Below are positions 33,001-43,189 of a stretch of DNA of 64,000 bases, one piece after another. Source of the DNA: Streblospio benedicti (lineage: Eukaryota > Annelida > Polychaeta > Spionida > Spionidae); contig CM032660.1 in the NCBI GenBank assembly GCA_019095985.1, forward strand, positions 48,062,491-48,126,490, written 5' to 3'. A program made the translations under genes and the position numbers. The notes below the pieces were generated by a model. It saw only the letters and a list, made by a program, of their open reading frames with translations. It searched no databases and had not been told where the DNA came from. How positions within the stretch are numbered: the stretch's first letter is position 1; each line of letters begins with the position of its first letter.

Positions 33001-33690
33001 AGCTGCATCCCTGGAATAAGTTGGCACATCATACAGGGCTTGACTTGATTTCGAATGAGATCTCAACCCAGACTCCACATCTGGGGCTCGAGCACGGGGC
33101 TGTTCCACCACAGGAGGCGTTGACTGGTCACCCCACACTCCATCTTCATGCGCTGACAAAACCGGATACAATCTTCTAGGCTGCTCTCCAGTAGTCAACC
33201 GTCGAGGAGAGCCAAACACAATGGAATTATCAAAATTTTGCAGGACTGGCCCACTAACCCGAGATGGCCTTGTGAAATCTGCACTATCCAGACGCTCAGC
33301 TTCACCCTGCATATCCCGAGAAGTTTTGGAGTGCTGTTGTCCAGCACTATGGCAATACCTTGTTGACGCCTGCAGCATAGCGGTAGCTTCATCACTCAGC
33401 ACACTTCTTTTATCATGGCCTCCGGCAGCATAACCACTCCCACCGGCAGAAACACTTGTGGACGGATCAACAACTTCTCTTGCCGACCCCGCATCACTTC
33501 CACTTCCTGAACCATCACAATCTTCAACTCGCACATTATATCTTCTATCAGTAGGGGCCGCTGCTGGTATCGCAGCCTTCACAGCATCAACTTGCGGCCT
33601 TCGCTCACCGTCCATAGAAGGGGGGGATGCCTGCGCCCTGAACCAAGACGAGACGTTTTCCCAAATGGCACTAACATTCTCCATCTTCAC
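27094..33690 (-). CDS. gag-pol polyprotein of the Ty3/Gypsy element
   Basis: A single 2198-codon ORF. Residues 1 to about 550 form a Ser/Arg-rich, probably disordered region. A capsid-like segment follows at about 560-720 (EPAKYDGRTDLVDYLCHFSK). Two CCHC zinc knuckles lie near 805 (CYNCGGNGHYSSSC) and 847 (CYKCHNFGHYASSC). The aspartic protease active site LLDTGSTSN is near 927, the reverse transcriptase box YLDDI near 1350 and the RNase H start DTDASATG near 1497. The integrase has an HHCC zinc domain near 1757-1815, then a core with IDIVGP and SDQGRNFE near 1840-1910. Gag and pol are fused in one frame, as in several Ty3/Gypsy lineages. The ORF looks whole. The lineage within the family was not determined. 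Confidence 0.93.
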   Translation of the reverse strand: MKMENVSAIWENVSSWFRAQASPPSMDGERRPQVDAVKAAIPAAAPTDRRYNVRVEDCDGSGSGSDAGSAREVVDPSTSVSAGGSGYAAGGHDKRSVLSDEATAMLQASTRYCHSAGQQHSKTSRDMQGEAERLDSADFTRPSRVSGPVLQNFDNSIVFGSPRRLTTGEQPRRLYPVLSAHEDGVWGDQSTPPVVEQPRARAPDVESGLRSHSKSSQALYDVPTYSRDAARDISSLIRRSARSDRPTVDQAQINSSSVKHDVYKSGKVAYQGSKHADASVIGAENGHSSGVSCDGEKRQIGRGDYRPAMSSDVGVGYRLGESSGWRQETTYSSEVQSGDVSPVLQRRAGSSRPYRKIGGNNVRAPTVTKVRSDHRARRSSTPKSKVSPDVYFSDVSSVSDEDPYEDGVSRQYALGIRRSDEFAMGAAQSDSMYTFPPTPQSSLGDSGYYADNSSMSPAARRISRSPVSYAASVRQSTPYVGHKSVRFEDEVGAGSRLDAMRECEDDVKQKCSKLPSFMYSPVPEQPSINPFSPRSTSPIFTGLTRSNPRRREKEPAKYDGRTDLVDYLCHFSKVAKRNGWTYYDCGLELGSSLIGDARSVLATIPKQDEDDYQILVQALINRFDPEGREAKYAAELLECTCGPKEDISSYGANIRRLAGRAYPGQPMLEPMLVHLFIKGLPEEDMIKFVSMASPQSLDEAIKVATKCDTFRGRKKQLREAERTAANQESGHQRPMPATNVAGGQQAKRWENASQGGSRNYVGEDTRPATNHGTNGASHQGTGGNNTTNRGGNVGSRSQPADSVQCYNCGGNGHYSSSCTRPRNMPRPKGRDGDGSSRPPLPPIESVQCYKCHNFGHYASSCPLSGKSTQPPAGSQPQGNNIQDQVAAFVASDVPLENSVFSGYESEPAGGGGCWFLGSSVDGHYVEWLLDTGSTSNIICIEDYERLGGGDVFPLQKQDSSIVAANGGALTVLGKCKLPIKVNDSVFLSNVVVADLKGLSGLLGMDFFNTNHFNQDHDKGWLHNKNVTLQAHRKTTNRCYSLKTGKKIQLSSDFPVITECLPEFDKGDGNGDCFLLEPDDDFMAEYGVILPYSLIKEEDGCVHVALNNVTKRGVTIPEGTVIGSLCHVTQINQASLENVERPTSVPDHLLPMLDQATTDMSKEDKEKVTQFILEYSDVFMSPNGQLGRTDIVKHKINTNGATPIKQALRRQGAARREIEIQLVDQMIQDDIIEPSDSPWGSPIVLVTKKDGSTRLCVDYRKLNQVTVRDAYPLPNIQMCLDALTGAQYFCSLDLASGYWQVEVDEEDRDKTAFVTHRGLFQFKVLPFGLTNAPASFERLMEIVLRGLQYEHCLLYLDDIMVAGSSIDEVLYRLGMVFDRLRAAGLKMKPSKCSLFQKELIFLGHKVSAKGVECDPEKIRAVVEWPVPVSIQDVQSFLGTVNYYRRFIPKFSEIADPMVNLTRKNVAFEWSEDCQAAFAALKNCLVSAPILSYPRMDCDFILDTDASATGIAGVLSQMIDGEEKVIAYASKTLSSSQRAYCTTYREALAVCEFVQHFKHYLLGKRFTIRTDHSSLRWLMNFKDIEGVVGRWIAKLSAYDFVIEHRKGILHGNCDGLSRQFGGRFRRQCKRQECNDCSAPNIEEPTVKKEQDSVTQELSSLILQHTASEICCPITSEDSSEIENISSWIQGWTNDELREMQMEDEDIDRVREWKSTLQEKPTREILRNSSQAVRSMCAHWSSLCVLDGILYRENRLTFDNTVHHQLIAPEKIRNEIFRLLHSAPYAGHLGITRTTAAVKQRFYWPGCKSDITRWIKACQECASVKPGLPHRAKLIQDSVTGFLDRIAIDIVGPMPTSERGNQYILSVTDYFTKWVQAYELEDQTAQSVADVLATRFFTTFGIPAEIHSDQGRNFESNLFKELCKSFGILKTRTTPYNPKSDGLCERWNKTMQQMLKTMCNENRDNWDELLPYVVMAYNSTPQESTGLSPRLMVYGEEMRMPVDLMYGSPPVKKMQRCPIEYVEWLRQSLKMAYTFAKKNMTKAAVRQKARYDKTCRQASYFPGQYVWRWYPPSANQKLGKGWLGVYKVISCPTEVNCQIKLTPGDSPLMVHIDHLKPHLGGVPEQWRSSSSCSESTGVMSSSDHETGNDVLSGTEESTDAEPVPLHMPKPKPQMESEGDTQALRRSQRDRRPPMKLVDYAL

Positions 33691-33715
33691 TGTACTTCTC
33701 TACACTTCTACTCTT

Positions 33716-33900
33716 CTTGGCGTTACGGCCACTATTCTTTTCTTCTTCTTCTTCTGGGCGTTACGGCCACTAATCTTTCTTCTCTTCTTCCTCTGGCGTT
33801 ACGGCCACTAATTTTCTTCTCTTCTTCCTCTGGGCGTTACGGCCACTTGTCTTCTTTTCTTCTTTCTCTGGCGTTACGGCCACTAATTCTCTCCTCTTCC
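33716..33900 (-). repeat. leader tandem repeat, five units
   Basis: GGCGTTACGGCCACTA recurs five times at 35-45 bp spacing, separated by CTTCTTC-rich spacers, in the untranslated leader between the primer-binding site and gag. Confidence 0.85.
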
Positions 33901-33994
33901 TCTTCTGTCGCTCTTCTTGTTTCGGTCACGACACCAGTGTAGAAGATCTGTCTTCACACCACGTCACCGCTGTTCCTCTTCAGGTCCTTCTTTT

Positions 33995-34007
33995 GGTCAC
34001 GGCACCA
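33995..34007 (-). other. primer-binding site
   Basis: TGGTGCCGTGACC in element sense, one base after the 5' LTR. It starts with TGG, complementary to a tRNA 3' CCA end. A near copy (CACTGGTGTCGTGACC) lies about 70 bp further in at 33925-33939, so this part of the leader is duplicated. The tRNA was not identified. Confidence 0.7.
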
Positions 34008-34008
34008 G

Positions 34009-35230
34009 TGTGGCGAATATCCCCTTTTACTACTCAATGTGTGTATACCTAGGGAAATAAATAAAGAGATCAATAACTGCTTATATTTATTTTATTAATC
34101 ACAAACCCACTTAATACAAGCAAAATCATATAATCAATATAAAGTCCTGTTTGTAATATTTAAACAGAATAATGTCTTTGGCAGTGATCGTTCAGGTCTA
34201 CACCCGCAGTGGCAGTACTTCTCGTGGACAACACCTCGGCTCTCAACCTGATGCTTTCGCGGGGATGCCAACTTGCTTCTAATCTTCACACTGCTAGCAA
34301 ACTTTGTCGTTGGGTCTTACTTAGACCTGGCACTTGTGCTTCTTTGTTGGGTCTCCCTAGACTTCACACTGCTAGCAACTTTTGTTTCTTTCTTTGGTTG
34401 GGTCTTCTTCTTTTGGTTGTGCAGGACTTCTTGCTTCTTTTGGGTCTTCCCTAGCAACTTTTGTCGTTCCAGTTGCTCCTTAGACCTGGCACTTGTGCAG
34501 GACTTCTTGCTTCTTTCTTCGGTCCAGCTGCTCCTAAGAATTGGGATCCTGCGCCAATTCTTGCTGCTCCTCAGAACTGGGATTCTTCTTCTGTCCTCAG
34601 CTGCTCAGTTCTAGCTGTTCCTCACACCTGGAACTTGTCCTCTTCTGCAGCCGGGCTCCCACTTTCCTGTGGCTCCTCTTCTTAGCTGGAAACTGCTACT
34701 CTTCTGGACTTGAACTTCTCGTCTTCTTCTGCAGCCGGGCTCCACTTTTTCCTGTGGCTCCTCTTCTTGGCTGGAAACTGTATCCTTCCACTCTTCCGGG
34801 AACTAGTTCCGAGGACATCGGATTGGAACAGGGTTTTTTCCCCTGTTTGCCAGATGTGACATATAATTGATTGTTTTATTCGATATAGTCTCTTTTTAGT
34901 GTTAATCAGTGTTTCTTGGCTTTCATTAAGATATTAGCTGTTATATAACTTGGGTTGCATCACGTCAATAATTTTCACTTCCGATGGACTAGCTGTCATG
35001 GAGTCGCATATTATTTTTGCTTGTCAAAACGTCTCAAACTTTTATTTATTCTTGCTAGAGACTCGTTAATTTCATCAAATTTAACAATCATGTTCAAATA
35101 TCACAGATACTGAACCCAGGTAATTATTTTGAAGTTTGTTACATTATTGCTTTGTTCTGTATTTATCGTTTTCTTATAATATCGCCCTGTTTTGTTAAGT
35201 AAATATTGGTGACGATCCATGATCGTCACA
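34009..35230 (-). repeat. 5' LTR of the Ty3/Gypsy element
   Basis: Begins TGTGACGATC and ends CCACA in element sense, 1222 bp. It has fewer copies of the ~79-bp CTTCTGCAGCCGGGCTCC unit than the 3' LTR. By eye the two LTRs differ at roughly a tenth or more of the aligned positions in the region nearest the TGTGACG end, plus several length differences. Confidence 0.85.
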
Positions 35231-35289
35231 CATTCAAGAAAGAAGAAAAGCGAGACCAAATTTGCCGTCAATACCAGTGAATGAAAAAT

Positions 35290-35326
35290 GATCGACCATC
35301 AAAATGACCATCAAAATAACCATTAA
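35290..35326 (+). repeat. 12-bp minisatellite, left part
   Basis: Units of the form GACCATCAAAAT lie just outside the left LTR of the second Ty3/Gypsy element and continue on its other side at 40496-40572. Confidence 0.7.
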
Positions 35327-35329
35327 AAT

Positions 35330-35461
35330 TATAAGAGTTCAAATATTAGTTAATTTAATGATGTGGCATGAAACACGCTTAATACCGAAAAAGCCATTTA
35401 TTAGACTGTCGCGCAGGAAATGTTACATGACGATATTGTTTTTTAGCCAACGCTTATAACA
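35330..35461 (-). repeat. 3' LTR of the second Ty3/Gypsy element
   Basis: Aligns with 40346-40490. In element sense it starts TGTTATAAGCGTTGG after the purine-rich AAAGAAGGGAGA and ends CTCTTATA. Confidence 0.75.
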
Positions 35462-37189
35462 TCTCCCTTCTTTAAGAAAGTACTACAATAGTTACATACA
35501 AGTTAGCTATATATCTGAACACAAGTCATAGTCAATGATCATGCGAAACAACATAAAAATATTACATAAAAATATAACATACAATAATTACATGGAAATG
35601 CTATGTTTAAAAAGTTCTTGTACATTCAATAATCACATTGATAAGTCTTTTTTGTAGCAAACAATTGATTTCATATATTCAATAATCACATTGTTTAGTC
35701 TTTCAAAAATACCACTACTAATTAACCAGTTATTAAAGGCACACAATATATCCAGGTGAGTAGGCCAGAGGTTCCAGAACATGACCTATTGATTTTTTTC
35801 ACTAATTTACTTTTAGCACTGTTCATTAATAATTGTATCACTTGTCATTTTCAGCACAAGTCACTAGTCCTCATATTTAGCCGGGCAAATTGAAGCGCGA
35901 CCACTTCTGGTAAAGGTGTTGAATCTAGGTGTGAGTGATGGTGGTGGAGGCTTAGGAACTGCTGGTATTCTTGCTGGTGGTGACTCACTTGCTGGTGGCA
36001 GGTCTGGCGCAGGAATCTGTTGTGCTGAAGAGGTCTACCTATGGTTGGTGGAGGTAAGGTTCTTTGGTGAATAACAGATGGGATCTGTTACGACGAAGTG
36101 TCTTGCCATCAGATTTTATCACATCATATGAGCGTGGTGTGTCATGTTGACCAAGTGGTTCCCACTCTCTACCTCTCCTTACACTAGCTGTATCACCAGG
36201 TTTCAGTTCAGACAGAGGTTTTGATCCCTTATCATAGTAGTACTTCTGGCGGAGTTGCCTCTGTAGAAGTTTTCCTCAAATCTTTTCTTCTGTTTCTGGC
36301 TTTAAGAGATTCTTTGCCACTGGAATGGGTGAGCGTAGCCTTCTGCTCATCAAGTGTTGTGATGGTGATAGTCCTACTTCACTGACAGGTGTGTTTCTCT
36401 GCTCTAAAAAGGCTTTAAACGCATCTTGACCGACATCTTCAGCTTTACGTAGCATTTGCTTCATAATTTGAACAAATCTCTATTTGTCCATGAGATTTGG
36501 GGTAATGTGGGCTAGAAGTTATGACTTCTAGTTCCCAATCTCTGCAAAACGCTCTAAAGGCTCTATTATCAAATGGCATATTGTCAGCGATAATCTTTTC
36601 AGGGATTCCATGTCTTGCAAAGGTCTCCTTCATCACCTTAATGGTTGTTCTGCAGTCTTCTGATTCACACGTAACACTTCTGGATATTTTGAGAAATAGT
36701 CTACTACAAGAAGATAGTCTTGACCTTTATAGTAGAAATAGTCTGCACCTATTGTTTGCCACGGTCTCTCAGGTACCTCTAGTGGTAGTAAAGGTTCTTT
36801 CTGCTGAGATCTCTGGAACCGCAAACATGTAGAGCAGCTATCAAGCATTTCATCGATAATGGTACTTATCCCTGGCCAATACACTGAAGCTCTAGCACGA
36901 GCTTTTTGCATTTCTCCTTGCCAAGATGTCCGATGTGAATTCTCTCCATTATTTCTTGTCTCATTGACTGAGAAATAATGATTCTTTCACCTTTAAATAT
37001 CAGTCCATCTTGAGTACTTAGTTCATCTCGGAATTTGAAATATGGTTGTACTTCAACAAGTGCAGTCTTTCTATCTGGCCATACATTCATTATGACCTTG
37101 TAAAGTTTTGATAATTCTTGATCACTTTAGTTTCAGCAATCAGTCTGTCATATGCACTTTTGACATTGTGCCTGTCTTCACAATATGAA

Positions 37190-37825
37190 TTTCATATTCT
37201 GTAAACAAAAGTGGAGTTGGTCGCGTACCCAGCTTGGTGACTGGGTCGCGCTCTGTGCTGATTCGGGCGATGCCACGAGCCAGAGCTGGGGACGCGACGG
37301 ACGGCTGACTCCTCTAGACGATGTTGGTTCCCTTACTACTCCTCGTTGTGTTAACTGGTACCCCACCATCCAGCGTACTGGGCGAGTGCCTGGTGCCTAA
37401 CAAGCCGGGTTTCACGACGGACCCCCCCTCGGAAGGGGGGACTTGGCACCGGTGCTGACACACAACGATCAGGGGTGTCCCTTTACGAAGCCACGCGGTC
37501 CCAGGGTGGAGGAGGAGGGTCGCCACAGGCTAGCCCCGTCAGATAAGTAAAGAAGGCCTATCCCCGAAGGAATAGGTTACCAGCCCTACGTGCTATCCGA
37601 CTAGCGTTTACAAGGAAAGAAACTGAGCCCCTAATGGCTGAATCTCAGTACTGTAGTGTACTGAGTTCTTTCACAGTGGGCTTAAGAAGGTATAACAACA
37701 AGGTGTGTGTAACAAAGGGGATAATATACCTAGTCAGTGCAACTTATATATAACTACTTTATACTCTGCGAGGTTGCTGCAACCTCGCACTGGAGACCTA
37801 CTGAGAACTAGTTTCGTTCCAATTC
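37190..37825. other. GC-rich block of unknown identity inside the second Ty3/Gypsy element
   Basis: About 640 bp of GC-rich sequence lies between the RNase H and integrase remains, unlike the AT-rich DNA on both sides. It contains several strong potential hairpins: ACCCAGCTTGGTGACTGGGT near 37227, CCCCCCCTCGGAAGGGGGGA near 37422, CTCAGTACTGTAGTGTACTGAG near 37645 and GCGAGGTTGCTGCAACCTCGC near 37767. No ORF has a recognisable domain. It may be the end of a structured-UTR LINE or a SINE, or a piece of another element; I cannot identify it. No clear target-site duplication was found. Confidence 0.5.
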
Positions 37826-40345
37826 ATAATTAATTTCAGGTTCTGAATTTGGCAAATAATGACGAGACAGCGTATCAGGAGTGATCCCGGTTTATATTTC
37901 ACATCCAATGCATAAGGCTGCACTCTGAGGAGCATCCTCTGTAACCTGGGGGTGCTAGGTGAATAGGTTTTCTGAAGATTGATTGTAGTGGCTTATGATC
38001 TGACTCAACATGCACTTTCCTGGCCAGAGAGATAATTGTAAAATCGTTCACAACCAAACACAATTGCCAACATCTCTTTTCTTCTATTTGTGCATAATTC
38101 TGTTTCACATTTAGTCATTGCCCTACTGGCATACGCTACTGGTTTATTTCCCTGTATACTAAATTCACCAAGTCCCTCAGAACTCGCATAATCTCGCATC
38201 CACTATAATGTAACTGGCTTTCTTGCATCAAAATATGCCAAGACAGGTTCACTACATATGGTCGTTTTTAAGCTTGTCAAAAGTTTCAGAGTGTTGTTCA
38301 CCCCAGTGCCAACAGACGTCTTTCTCAGTAATTGTCTCAATGGACTTGCCATGTCCAACAAGTTCGGAATAAACTTTGATAGGTACATTAACACACCTAA
38401 AATCGTTGTAGCTCTTCTTTGCATTGTGGGTAGGCCATTCCTCTGATTGCTTCTATCTTCTTGGGATCAGGTTTTAGACCATTAGCGGTCAATTGTGACC
38501 AATGTTTGTCACTTTGGACAATCTAAAGTGGCACTTGTCTTCGTTCAATCTAACATTATGTAACCTTGCCTCTCAAGAACTTTGAGAAGTTTTGCATCAT
38601 GTTCTTCAACATCCTTGCCCCATATGAGTAGGTCATCTTACTATTACGCGTCCACGCCTTCAATGTCATCAAACAGTTGCGTCATTATTTTCTGAACACT
38701 TCAGGGGCGGAACAGATTCCAAATGAGAGCCGTTTAAACTTGTATCTCCCAAAGGGGAGAGTTTAGAGTGCAGAGTTTAGAGCTTGCATTATCAAGCGAG
38801 ATTTGCCAGCATCCATGGTTTGCATCTAGCACTGAGAATATTTTAGCATTTGGCATTCTTGCAAACTTCTTCAACTGTCTTCATGGGATAATGTTCCCTT
38901 TTATTGCTCTGCTGAGGTCTGATGGGTCCATACAGTTGGTTCTTCTACATGCTCAATTACACCTAATTGTTCCATTCTTTCCAGTTCATCTTTTAATGCT
39001 TTTCTTAAGGCAACAGGAACTCTCCTGGGTGGGTGGACGACTAGTGTAGCATCATCTTTTGAGACGAATGGTGTGCATGACACCTTTCACTGCTCCAAGC
39101 CCTTTGAATACATCATCGAACTCATTTAAAAATGTTATCAGATTTCAAGCTGAACACATCATTTCACCAACTTCAATTCTTCAATACCTAAAGGAAGTCC
39201 AAGTATACTTGGTACATTTTGTTCAACTACATTAAATACCAGTAATTTCAGAATATTCTTGTATTCACATGCTACTTCCACTTTCAGAGAGCAGATAGTC
39301 TGAGACCATTAAAAACTTTCAGTCTTACATTGCTTTTTCTAAGTTTGCTTTTATCAATTTTCAGTCTATCAAATATCACCTTGCTTATGACATTGCAGTC
39401 AGCACCAGTGTCTATCTTCATCCTTATTGGAACATTACCAATTTTCAGCTTGGCAATCCAATTATTATCATCCGAGGCTTCTTCGACACTAAACACTAAC
39501 AATTCTGAATGTGAGTCTGAGTCACTTTCATCCTCTTCTTTCAATGCATTCACATCTTACTTTTCTTTGCAGCTTTCTTTCTGCAACAGGATGCATAGTG
39601 ACCGATTTTATGACAGTATCCACACTCTTTCCGAACGCTGGGCATTTTGTAGGATGAGACTTTCCACACAAATAAGAGCATCCTTTAGATGATTCTGATG
39701 ACTTTTTGTGTGTATTCTGATTTTTCTGACTATTCTTATTCTTTGTATGCTTCTTGATCATGTTCACGCTACTTGCTGTTGACCTTGGGTTCATTTCTTT
39801 TTAATTGTCTCTTTGACAGTTCCGTAGCACGAGCAAAAATTAATGCTTTCTGCAAGGTCATTTTTTCTTCTCGTAATAATCTCTTTAACAGACAAGTTCT
39901 GACTCCAAAAACGAGCTTATCTTAGCATTTCATCTTGAGAAGCAGCATCATATTCACATGATTTGATTTTTGTTTCAATAACGTCACTTACTGATCAATA
40001 CTTGAGTCTTCATTTGACTGCATTGCCAAAACGCATAACGCTCGTAGATTACATTTTTTCTGGGGTTGCAATACGCACGAAATTTTTGGCAAACAACATC
40101 AATTTTCTTTTTGCTTCACTTCTTCAGCAAATGTAAAAGTATTGAATACTTCTTGGGCCTCCTCTCCCGCGAGATTAAGTAACAAAGCTACCTTAACATC
40201 CTCGGCGTCATTTTTCTTCCCGGACGCCAACAAATATATATCAAAATGCTGTTTGAAACGGCGCCAATTTTCAGAGAGGATACCGTATAAGGACAACATT
40301 GCGGGTTTGTTGCACGCATCCATAATCCGTGACTTCTTGACACCA

Positions 40346-40490
40346 TATAAGAGTTCATATATTAGTTAATTTTTAAATGGTGTGACATGAAACACGCTTA
40401 CCATACCTTAATACCGGAACAGCCATTTATTGGAATGTCATTAATAATGAAATGTTACATGACGATATTGTTTTTTAGCCAACGCTTAGA
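40346..40490 (-). repeat. 5' LTR of the second Ty3/Gypsy element
   Basis: Aligns with 35330-35461. In element sense it is followed by the primer-binding site TGGTGTCAAGAAG at about 40345-40333. Confidence 0.75.
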
Positions 40491-40495
40491 AAAAA

Positions 40496-40572
40496 AATGA
40501 CCATCAAAATGACCATCAAAATGACCATCAAAATGACCATCGAAATGACAATCAAAAATGACGATCAAAATG
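40496..40572 (+). repeat. 12-bp minisatellite, right part
   Basis: Five to six copies of GACCATCAAAAT, degenerating rightward. It is the same unit as at 35290-35326, so the second Ty3/Gypsy element inserted into this minisatellite. Confidence 0.8.
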
Positions 40573-41538
40573 ATTTAAATGGCAATACATGTAAAGTGAA
40601 GACAACCAACAAATAGTGTCAAGAAAAGCCCACCAAAAAATCTTCAAAAAAATTATTATCAAAAAGACATAGCAGGAGACAGTCGATTATATTAAATTGA
40701 GTAATACTGAAAAAGAATTGAAAGTATTACAGAATTGCTACCAAGTATTGTCTCCAGACTGGATAGAGAAGAATCGTTTTATGAGTTCTTTTCATTTCTC
40801 CAAGGAATTTTCATATGGTACCTTTCCACTTTTTAATAATTAGTTTCTCCTTTTGTTAGACGTTTCAAGATGGTTTTCTAAGAACACCATTACAAAAATG
40901 AGCTAAAAAACAAACAATGCCATTTGGGAAAGTCAGGTATAGACTGTTTCACGGAAACCACGGAAATGTGCATTCCTTGCACATACTTAGAATTATGTAT
41001 TACCTTTTTTTACTGCCACTTTTATCCATATTTGACAATGTAAATACTGCAAACTTTATCTTTCAGCCATTTTCCTCAGATTTACCGTATGCCACCTGAG
41101 TTTTTACCGTGTCTCACCAGAAACCCTCAGTTTTATCCCACGGCGATGTCGTGACACTGGTGAGAACACGTTAGTTCACAACTTACATCTCAATGTGTTA
41201 TGCATCGGACATAAGTATGTAAATCAACAAACATCCTGTGACCAGAATAGAAGGGCGAGGTCAAAGTATGAGAGCCCTTCAAAATCAGCACTGTTTACGG
41301 TCAACCAGAATAAGATTATTTCAATAATTATGTATAGGATAGGAAAACTGATGGGAAACTGGTTCAAGAGTCCATGCTAACGGTACAGGGTGTGTGCGGT
41401 GTGTGTGGGGGTGTTGTCCTCTCCATGTGCAAATGCAAGGCATGACCGTGTGTGACTAGTGAATAGTATGGCCATGTGGTTTATGATACAGTGACCCGTC
41501 CCACAACCTATGTCATTGCAAACGTTAAATGTACTTAC
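40573..41538. other. non-coding stretch
   Basis: No gene or repeat recognised. The short ORF at 40917 has no domain. Confidence 0.4.
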
Positions 41539-41683
41539 TTGTCCGGGAGGGGCTTGAAATGTCCACTGGGCCGAGCAGAGTGCTGGGGTACGATCCGCTT
41601 CCATCCTCCCTGTAGCCCGGCGTGGTGTAGATACCGGCAGTGGTGAAGGTCTGAGGCGCAGTGCAGGTCAAGTTCTGTCGTTG
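41539..41683 (-). CDS. putative exon 2 of a secreted or membrane protein
   Basis: On the minus strand an acceptor (tgttactttgcag) opens a 145-bp exon ending at GACAA|GTAAGTA. The first two bases complete the codon left by the signal-peptide exon at 43928-43976, giving ATTELDLHCASDLHHCRYLH, then a Trp/Lys/Pro-containing stretch to FKPLPD. Two or three cysteines and no charge clusters fit an extracellular segment. No family is recognised. Further exons were not found at lower coordinates before the retroelements. Confidence 0.45.
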
Positions 41684-43188
41684 CTGCAAAGTAACAGAGC
41701 ATAAGCCAGTTGTAAGAACTCGTCACCATGTTGTAATATCATATTATTTTATAGTGTTACTTTGGAGACAAAAATTCTCGAATTTTGTTTTTGCAGAAAG
41801 CAAGAAGAATGTTATGAGGCTCACCCACGTGGTTCAAACTTGCTGATTGTGCGGGTCAATCATGACCACAAATTGAATAATTATGTGCTGGATTTGACCA
41901 CAGACAGATTTTTACATCATCTATATTGTATTGCAACTGGCCATACTTAAACCACACGTCTGATCAAATGAATTGAGAAACATGCTTTGTTTGTCTTCTA
42001 ACAAGACCGTGTTCTCAAACAAAAGTACTTGGATGCGTGACTGAGGGTGAAACACATCATAATTGACACCGCTTGACCCACGTGTGCAGTTGGAGAACAT
42101 TTACATAGCACAAATACGTTGGACAGCACATATTATTGTAACAAAACCCTTAGTTCTCTTAGCGTCTCCAGTGCGCAGTTACACAGGTAGCTGCACAGTT
42201 AAATAGTAGGGAGTCTATAACTATATAAGTTACAGTGGACCAGGTATTAGATCTCAAGTCACACACACCTTGTAGGAGGTTTTGTTTACTATGGCCACTT
42301 GTTGGGATTAGAGACTCAGTACACTACCACCAGTACTAAGACAGCCATTAGGGCTTTCGACTCGAAGGTTGCTGGTACGATCAGCATAGAATGCTGGATG
42401 ACAGAACGACGTGATGCCCCTCCAGAAACGAACCGGATTCACGAGGCTCATGAGAGAGTGAGATGTCTGACTCGGAGAAGGAAGTTACTTACATATCCAA
42501 ATGTTTTGTGATCCCTATACGCAACATAACGATCTGTAACGTGTTTGATTCAAAACATGTGTTCGCCACAAAATTTTGAACATGTATTGTCAAATTTCCC
42601 GACAAACTGGTTGTTAAGAATTTCGTTTGCCAGTGCAAATCGGCGGAATTCGATTCTGTTTAAAGTGTAGGCCACAATTGGCATAGCGGACATTTTGACA
42701 GTAGGAGTAGATCCTATTTCTGTGTTTCTGTGACTACAGCATGCAATAGCGTACGGCTTGGCGTACTGCTTCCGTATTGCCAACCTATGGTGCGGCCACT
42801 GTTTATTTACCCATAGGGAAAGTTCGCCACGTCACAACCCTCCACTGTCTCCGTACTGCGTCCAAACAAGTACTATCCCGGACATTCAGCGTAGACCTAG
42901 TGTGTACACTTCTTGAACGTGTTCATTGTGTTGGTAATAGGTATTTATATACATGATTCTTTACATCACGTCACATTTTTTTTAATGGATTTTCCATCAA
43001 TTTATAATTTTAATCAGTCAACAGTCATGCTTTTGGTTTCAGTAGTCCAGGGGACGGAATGTATTATGTAGATTGAAAACTGTGATTATGGGAACATTGA
43101 AATAGCATAGGTTTGAACCAAGCGGCACTGGTGGGTAAAAATGTCGAAATTCGATCATTTACCGAGAACCGTATGATTCTTTACATCA
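41684..43188. other. putative intron and non-coding sequence
   Basis: No supported features. A short stretch near 42360 (CTTTCGACTCGAAGGTTGCT) resembles the B-box region of tRNA-derived SINEs but is too degraded to call. Confidence 0.35.
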
Positions 43189-43189
43189 C

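Larger units (their letters stand above)
23630..35230 (-). mobile_element. Ty3/Gypsy LTR element with extra zinc-finger ORF, coding parts look whole
   Basis: A large LTR element on the minus strand. Parts in element sense: 5' LTR 35230-34009, primer-binding site 34007-33995, leader with tandem repeats 33900-33716, a single gag-pol ORF 33690-27094, a 29-nt poly-A tract, an additional ORF 26893-25910 with two C2H2 fingers, an untranslated region with a 130-bp duplication, a polypurine tract 24843-24831 and the 3' LTR from 24830 to about 23630. The order protease, RT, RNase H, integrase places it in Ty3/Gypsy (Metaviridae). The outer edge of the 3' LTR and the target-site duplication were not resolved. 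The coding parts look whole, while the LTR pair is clearly diverged. Confidence 0.9.
35330..40490 (-). mobile_element. second Ty3/Gypsy element, broken, short LTRs
   Basis: Short LTRs of about 130-145 bp lie at 35330-35461 and 40346-40490 (shared CATGAAACACGCTTA and CGATATTGTTTTTTAGCCAA). A primer-binding site TGGTGTCAAGAAG follows the 5' LTR and a purine-rich tract precedes the 3' LTR. From right to left there are remains of gag (ILSENWRRFKQHFDIYL, about 40323-40099), a protease (KIDTGADCNVIS, near 39450), reverse transcriptase and RNase H (about 39083-37899, HVESDHKPL) and integrase (about 37090-36276, GHLGKEKC, HGIPEKIIADN). It resembles the K02A2.6-type group. The element is broken in many places (more than six breaks) and carries a GC-rich insertion. 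It looks considerably older than its neighbour. Confidence 0.85.

Noticed and set aside
42299-42511. 70-codon ORF and a possible SINE near 42360
   Set aside because: No domain; the tRNA-like match is too short and degraded to support a call.
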